Source: Paramixta manurensis
GTDB lineage: Bacteria; Pseudomonadota; Gammaproteobacteria; Enterobacterales; Enterobacteriaceae
DNA: 64,000 nucleotides
NCBI RefSeq assembly: GCF_013285385.1
Contig: NZ_CP054212.1
Span: 3,224,001 to 3,288,000, forward strand
Reading direction: 5' to 3'
Below, piece by piece: positions 60,210 to 64,000 of this stretch. Within the stretch, counting starts at the first letter, position 1. Every line of letters starts with the position of its first letter. Under the pieces are notes generated by a model, which made no database searches, was not told where the DNA came from, and saw only the letters and a list, made by a program, of their open reading frames with translations. The position numbers and the translations under genes are program-made.

Positions 60210-60274
60210 AGCATGAAGTCTTTGGGGTGTTCAAAACCAATCTATCAGGTTTATGCGAAAACGGAGGAAGGGAA

Positions 60275-60634
60275 GTGAATCAATATAAATGGCCTACTTT
60301 TGGCCTAATCATTTTCCTTAGCGGCTGCATGGCCACCCCGAATGAAGCGCGGAGTGATAGCCCTCTTTTTACCGGGACAAGTACAAAGGCGCCCGAGTCC
60401 TTAGCCGAATGCATCTATGAGCAATGGACTAACCAGCGCGTTATGCTTGAAAGGGATAACACAACGCACACCGAAAGAGTTCGCAATATGATTACTGTTT
60501 TTACAATGAAAGACAGTATGTTTGCCGACATAACAGCCAGGGAAGGCGGCTCAGAAGTTAAATTTTATAAGACATTTGGAATGGGTTATACGGTATCAGG
60601 AAACAGACAAGACATCGTTAAAAATTGCCTTTAG
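60275..60634 (+). CDS. Phage-encoded lipoprotein
   Basis: 119 residues from GTG 60275 (GGAGG upstream): signal MNQYKWPTFGLIIFLSGC with lipobox FLSGC, then about 100 residues of periplasmic domain (PESLAECIYEQWTNQR...ADITAREGGSEVKFYKTFGMGYTVSG). A phage lipoprotein suggests envelope modification or superinfection exclusion. A terminator follows. Confidence 0.7.
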   Translation: MNQYKWPTFGLIIFLSGCMATPNEARSDSPLFTGTSTKAPESLAECIYEQWTNQRVMLERDNTTHTERVRNMITVFTMKDSMFADITAREGGSEVKFYKTFGMGYTVSGNRQDIVKNCL

Positions 60635-60656
60635 TCATTCAAAGGTTGACCAATAA

Positions 60657-60678
60657 CCTCGCCACGGCGGGGTTTTTT
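60657..60678 (+). terminator. Terminator after the lipoprotein gene
   Basis: CCTCGC-CACG-GCGGGG (one T-G pair) then six T. Confidence 0.8.
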
Positions 60679-60698
60679 ATTGCCTATAGGAAACCCTT

Positions 60699-60971
60699 AT
60701 GCAAATCAATATCGGCGACAAATATGTTCTGACCGCTGACCAGTATCAGTACGTTATTCAGGAGAAGAAAACCATCAAGGAAGGCAAGAACGCTGGCGGC
60801 GAATACCTTTCACTCGTCGGCTATTTCCCGAAACTCAGCCAGGCTATCAGCGGACTGATTCATTTGGATATTCGATTGTCCGATGTTCAGTCATTACAAG
60901 CCATGCAGCAACATATTGAACGCGTTGCTATGCAGTGTGAGAGCGCATTTAAGGAGCGTGAGAATGTGTGA
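60699..60971 (+). CDS. DUF5405-like phage protein
   Basis: 90 residues: MQINIGDKYVLTADQYQYVIQEKKTIKEGKNAGGEYLSLVGYFPKLSQAISGLI. Recurrent near excisionase genes in enterobacterial phages. Function unknown. Confidence 0.7.
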   Translation: MQINIGDKYVLTADQYQYVIQEKKTIKEGKNAGGEYLSLVGYFPKLSQAISGLIHLDIRLSDVQSLQAMQQHIERVAMQCESAFKERENV

Positions 60972-61158
60972 TATCGCAGACGAAGCCGCTCAGCTAGAGG
61001 AGCACAATATCAGAGTCGCGCTGGCTAACATTAAAAAGCCGGAGCCTCGAGCTACAGAGTGTCAGTTTTGCGGCGATGACGAACTGATGCCTGGCAGCAA
61101 TTACTGCTCGCCAGAGTGCTGTAGAAAACACGAACTGAGGCAGCGGAGGATGATGTGA
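60964..61158 (+). CDS. Small zinc-finger protein
   Basis: 64 residues from ATG 60964: MCDIADEAAQLEEHNIRVALANIKKPEP, then CQFCGDDELMPGSNYCSPECC, a four-Cys zinc site similar to TraR/DksA-type fingers in spacing. Overlaps both neighbours. Confidence 0.7.
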   Translation: MCDIADEAAQLEEHNIRVALANIKKPEPRATECQFCGDDELMPGSNYCSPECCRKHELRQRRMM

Positions 61159-61367
61159 ATGCAGAACGTCAAAACGCAATCAGGGCAGTAGCGCGACGAT
61201 GTAACGACGAAATAAAATCAGCAATAAAAACCAATCCCCACGTCAACCGCGACGACATATCCCGACCAATCATCAAAGCCCACTATCAGAAAATTAGCCC
61301 TTCATTTCGTCTGGTCGATTTGCTTTGGGCGATGGGCGTGATTAATGGCGTGCTTAAGGAGAGATAG
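61155..61367 (+). CDS. Small basic hypothetical protein
   Basis: 70 residues, GTG start: MNAERQNAIRAVARRCNDEIKSAIKTNPHVNRDDISRPIIKAHYQKISPSFRLVDLLWAMGVI. Not recognised. Confidence 0.6.
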   Translation: MNAERQNAIRAVARRCNDEIKSAIKTNPHVNRDDISRPIIKAHYQKISPSFRLVDLLWAMGVINGVLKER

Positions 61368-61441
61368 TGATCACCCTTACCGAAATCCTCATGGCAATAG
61401 CATTCGTAATCATCGTAACGGCGTTATTCAAACAATTGTAA
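61367..61441 (+). CDS. 24-residue membrane peptide
   Basis: GTG start behind AAGGAG, one base overlap with the previous stop: MITLTEILMAIAFVIIVTALFKQL, a single membrane helix. Similar mini-proteins occur near xis in lambdoid phages. Confidence 0.5.
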   Translation: MITLTEILMAIAFVIIVTALFKQL

Positions 61442-61474
61442 TCAGGTTCGATTCCCATAATCGGAGTGCAACTC

Positions 61475-61675
61475 ATGCAACATCATTTGCAACCAGACTC
61501 GCTTGTTGATCTGAAGTTCATCATGGCAGATACTGGATTTGGCAAGACCTTCATCTATGACCGGATCAAGTCTGGCGATCTACCAAAAAGTAAAATCATT
61601 CATGGCCGCGCTCGATGGCTATATAGTGACCACTGCGCATTCAAAAACAAACTCCTAAATTGCCCTAATGGGTAA
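61475..61675 (+). CDS. xis: AlpA-like excisionase
   Basis: 66 residues: DLKFIMADTGFGKTFIYDRIKSGDLPKSKIIHGRARWLYSDH is the AlpA winged-helix pattern. Its position directly inside attR, at the far end from int, fits a recombination directionality factor at the end of the left operon. Confidence 0.8.
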   Translation: MQHHLQPDSLVDLKFIMADTGFGKTFIYDRIKSGDLPKSKIIHGRARWLYSDHCAFKNKLLNCPNG

Positions 61676-61749
61676 ATTAGCGGGTAAAATAAAAACCACA
61701 CTTGATTTACCTCTTTTATATCAATCCCCTGCTATATATATTCGATGTA

Positions 61750-61847
61750 TGCAGGGGACGCCAGTTAGCAGTTCGCTATTCTCCGTTTTAGTTCGCAAAA
61801 TCCCATCTACAGCAAGACATCGATAAAACATCCGTTCGCCATAGTTC
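61750..61847. repeat. attR: right copy of the 98-bp direct repeat
   Basis: Same sequence as 12094-12191 apart from three mismatches; begins with TGCAGGGGACGCCA from the tRNA 3' end. It runs straight into an IS remnant. Confidence 0.9.
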
Positions 61848-61990
61848 CCGGGCAGAAACCCCGGCTTCGGCCTCGCGGAGAATACTGATGATCTGTTCGT
61901 CGGAAAAACGCTTCTTCATAGGGATGTCCTCACGTTGTTGATGAAGACATTACTAACATCGCGGTGTATTAATCAACGGGGAGCGGGTCA
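61847..61990 (-). mobile_element. IS3-family remnant (left end and OrfA N-terminus)
   Basis: On the minus strand the ATG at 61919 encodes MKKRFSDEQIISILREAEAGVSARE, the start of IS3-family (IS407-type) OrfA, then the sequence switches to the phage repeat. The outer end is TGACCCGCTC at 61990, and the second integrase resumes at 61991, which fixes that terminus. Confidence 0.8.
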
Positions 61991-62485
61991 GCCAAGATAG
62001 CGACTCAGGTTCTTCACTATACAGCATTACGCACCAAGGAACTCCGGTCAATGGTATGGAAAAACGTCGACTTTGAGAACAGGTTAATAACCATAGACGC
62101 TTCGGTAATGAAGGGCCGCCGTATTCATGTTGTCCCAATGTCTGACCAGGTTGTCGAGCTACTGAACTTCTTAAAAAAGATAAACGGCCAATATGATATT
62201 TGTTTTGTTGGGCGGAACGACAAGAAGAAGTCGATTAGCGAAAACACCATCCTTGGTGTAATCCGGTGCATTGGATATGAAGGGCAAACATCAGGGCATG
62301 GATTCCGACACCAGTTCAGTACGGTTCTTAACGAGAAGCACTGGAACAGTGATGCCATAGAGGCCCAGCTGGCCCATGTAAACGGACAGGGGACGCGAGG
62401 TGTTTACAACCATGCTGCATATATGGAAACGAGGATAGCAATGATGCAGTGGTGGGCTAACTGGATAGATGGTAAGACTCAATAA
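61991..62485 (+). pseudogene. Truncated second integrase (catalytic domain only)
   Basis: Starting at AAG ATA (61994) it matches the phage integrase from residue 222 on: ALRTKELRSM, SVMKGRRIHVVPMSDQV, SGHGFRHQFST, AHVNGQGTRGVYNHAAY. All catalytic residues are kept but the N-terminal half is gone. The similarity continues past the stop to about 62532, matching 13426-13471. It is the relic of an older element at the same tRNA. Confidence 0.88.
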
Positions 62486-62501
62486 CCGCACGGACTGATG
62501 A

Positions 62502-62617
<116 letters not shown>

Positions 62618-62667
62618 CCCTCACTCCTTTCAATTACTGCTTCACAGAGTTGAAGGAGTAATTAACG

Positions 62668-63120
62668 CTACAAGCAGTCTTCTCTGGTTCCAGTTCCTCC
62701 AGGGAAATGCCTTTCGAACCCTTCACTTAGGTCTTCCAGGCTAATTTCAGAAAAACGTGACAGGAGTGCCTGTTCAGCCTCTTCCAGCACATTACCCAGA
62801 GCCTGATTTACCACCGCTTCAACGGCGCATTCCGGGCATTCATCTCCTCCACCGATGGCGAAAAGCTGCTTAACCCCTACAGCGTTGTAGATATCGAGCA
62901 GGCTGATATCCCGCATAGCAACAGCAATACGCCAGCCACCGTGATGGCCTTTTACCGATGTGACAAACCCCGCCTCGCGTAACCCGGCCAGAGTCCGCCT
63001 TACAACAGCACTGTTCGTCCCAAGCATCATGGCAATTTGTTCTGAGGTATAGACTTTATCGTGCCGCGCCATATGCAGTAAAACGTGCAATGTACGGGAA
63101 AGCTTGTTGTCCTGACGCAT
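62668..63120 (-). CDS. Rrf2-family transcriptional regulator
   Basis: 150 residues from ATG 63120 (AGAGG upstream). Winged helix: LSRTLHVLLHMARHDKVYTSEQIAMMLGTNSAVVRRTLAGLREAGFVTSVKGHHGGWRI; then DISLLDIYNAVGVKQLF. It has CPEC rather than the three-Cys cluster of IscR/NsrR, so it resembles YwnA-type members. A palindrome in the divergent gap is the likely operator. Confidence 0.88.
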   Translation of the reverse strand: MRQDNKLSRTLHVLLHMARHDKVYTSEQIAMMLGTNSAVVRRTLAGLREAGFVTSVKGHHGGWRIAVAMRDISLLDIYNAVGVKQLFAIGGGDECPECAVEAVVNQALGNVLEEAEQALLSRFSEISLEDLSEGFERHFPGGTGTREDCL

Positions 63121-63144
63121 ATCGCCTCTTCTCTTCAATCTACA

Positions 63145-63171
63145 CTTATGTATCTTACAATGATACATAAG
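63145..63171. promoter_or_regulatory. Palindromic operator candidate of the Rrf2 regulator
   Basis: CTTATGTATC - 7 nt - GATACATAAG, perfect 10-bp arms, 25 bp upstream of the regulator start and just before a TTGACA (63173-63178) pointing to the divergent genes. A second inverted repeat TCATGTGA/TCACATGA lies at 63189-63213. Confidence 0.75.
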
Positions 63172-63273
63172 ATTGACAACAACGAATATCATGTGATTTC
63201 ATAAGTCACATGAAGGATCGCATCGCTATGCAAACAGGAAAAATTGCCCTCACAGACCTGCAAGGAACCAACA

Positions 63274-63651
63274 ATGACTTCTATATTATCTTCAGATTTT
63301 TCAGTATGCCTAATGATTGCTCTGTCATCTGCCAGCTTGTCTATGACGATTACGCAAACCGAACTTTTCGCGTCACTACGAGCATTGGCGGCCAGAAAAA
63401 ATGGCCTATTAGGGCATCTGTTCAGTTGTTTTTACTGTATGAGCCACTGGATGGTTGCGACCGGTATGCTGATCTACCACCCGGCTCTTTTACACAGTGG
63501 CATCAGCCTGTTCGACTGGGTAATGACAGCTTTTATCGTACTAACCATCACCACCTTTATTAATGGCTTACTGTTTAAAGTTTTTCAGGCCGCTATTCGT
63601 ACTCATGTGATGAAGCATGAAGCACAACAAATACTGAATCCACATAAGTAA
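63274..63651 (+). CDS. DUF1360-like small membrane protein
   Basis: 125 residues from ATG 63274 (AAGGAA upstream): three hydrophobic segments and the cysteine motif FSCFYCMSHWMV, which recalls DUF1360 membrane proteins. Divergent from the regulator and followed after 13 bp by a methyltransferase gene. Confidence 0.65.
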   Translation: MTSILSSDFSVCLMIALSSASLSMTITQTELFASLRALAARKNGLLGHLFSCFYCMSHWMVATGMLIYHPALLHSGISLFDWVMTAFIVLTITTFINGLLFKVFQAAIRTHVMKHEAQQILNPHK

Positions 63652-63664
63652 ATGACAGGTACAT

Positions 63665-64000
63665 ATGAATACCAATGACATTTTTAACAGTGAATTTTCC
63701 CGCCAGTATGATGCCAGTAATTCACGTTTCAGCGCGATTAATGACAACCTGCATTTCCTGGTCGCACTGCTGCTGCGTGATCTCCCCACTGATGCACGTA
63801 TACTTTGTGTCGGTGTGGGAACGGGTAACGAAATTATTTACCACGCAGTCAAAAACCATGGCTGGCACTTCACTGGTGTTGATCCCTCTCCCGATATGCT
63901 GGAGGTATGCGCCAGTAAACTGGAACAAGCTGAGATAAGAGACCGTTGCACTTTAATAGAAGGATATCTTGATAATATACCGGACAATGTAGCTTATGAT
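63665..64000 (+). CDS. Class I SAM-dependent methyltransferase (partial)
   Basis: First 112 residues; the gene runs off the window. RQYDASNSRFSAINDNLHFLVALLLRDLP, motif I ILCVGVGTGNE, acidic loop GVDPSPDMLEVCASKL. Likely a small-molecule methyltransferase co-transcribed with the membrane protein. Confidence 0.8.
   Translation, partial: MNTNDIFNSEFSRQYDASNSRFSAINDNLHFLVALLLRDLPTDARILCVGVGTGNEIIYHAVKNHGWHFTGVDPSPDMLEVCASKLEQAEIRDRCTLIEGYLDNIPDNVAYD

Noticed and set aside
61443..61455. AGGTTCGATTCC identical to the tRNA-Arg T arm
   Set aside because: Only 12 bp, no acceptor or anticodon arms around it; chance or a relic near attR.

Overview
The window is a chromosomal segment of an enterobacterium (Enterobacterales) carrying a complete-looking prophage of about 49.7 kb. 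The host genes (fadIJ, yfcZ, fadL, mlaA, ccmABCDEFGHI, argW-type tRNA-Arg) read like close relatives of the E. coli proteins. As in E. coli, fadI-yfcZ-fadL-mlaA sits near tRNA-Arg(CCU). A ccm operon with separate ccmH and ccmI, rather than the fused E. coli ccmH, argues for a genus outside Escherichia/Salmonella, perhaps Erwiniaceae or a related family; I cannot fix the genus.

Layout. 1-4757: fatty-acid uptake and oxidation genes (fadJ partial, fadI, yfcZ, fadL) with FadR-like sites, then mlaA. 4793-11769: cytochrome c maturation operon on the minus strand. 12033-12107: tRNA-Arg(CCU), whose 3' end is the phage attachment site. 12094-61847: prophage bounded by 98-bp direct repeats. 61847-62600: debris of an older element at the same site (IS3-type remnant, C-terminal half of a second integrase). 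62668-64000: an Rrf2-type regulator divergent from a small membrane protein and a methyltransferase (cut by the window end).

The prophage is a mosaic. Its late half (about 15.1-39.1 kb, minus strand) encodes a short-tailed virion of the epsilon15/phiV10/BPP-1 kind: terminase, head-tail connector portal, Bbp19-like protein, scaffold, coat, tail tubular proteins A and B, four internal virion proteins (one with a lytic transglycosylase domain) and a sialidase-like tailspike. The tailspike is followed by an O-acetyltransferase and the integrase. Lysis uses an S21-type pinholin, SAR endolysin and Rz/Rz1. Its early half is lambdoid: cI, cro, cII, an O-like initiator with an iteron origin, DnaB helicase, ninB, ninG, a phage-82-type Q, and a left operon with lambda-type Exo and Bet, a candidate N and an AlpA-like excisionase. 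Control sites are unusually legible: pL/OL, pR/OR, two nut sites with the same boxB loop, a textbook CII site for pRE, and a likely late promoter pR' followed by a terminator.

Accessory genes. Between the lysis genes and the late promoter, on the opposite strand, is a two-gene unit at 39205-39910. It encodes a small ADP-ribosyltransferase-like protein reminiscent of anti-CRISPR AcrIF11 and a small HTH protein, behind a promoter whose spacer is filled by a perfect palindrome; this looks like an acr-aca operon. Other cargo: a LexA-boxed gene beside the integrase, a two-gene unit in the rex position after cI, a lipoprotein, two HNH homing-type endonucleases, two orphan methyltransferases and a phage tRNA-Thr(UGU).
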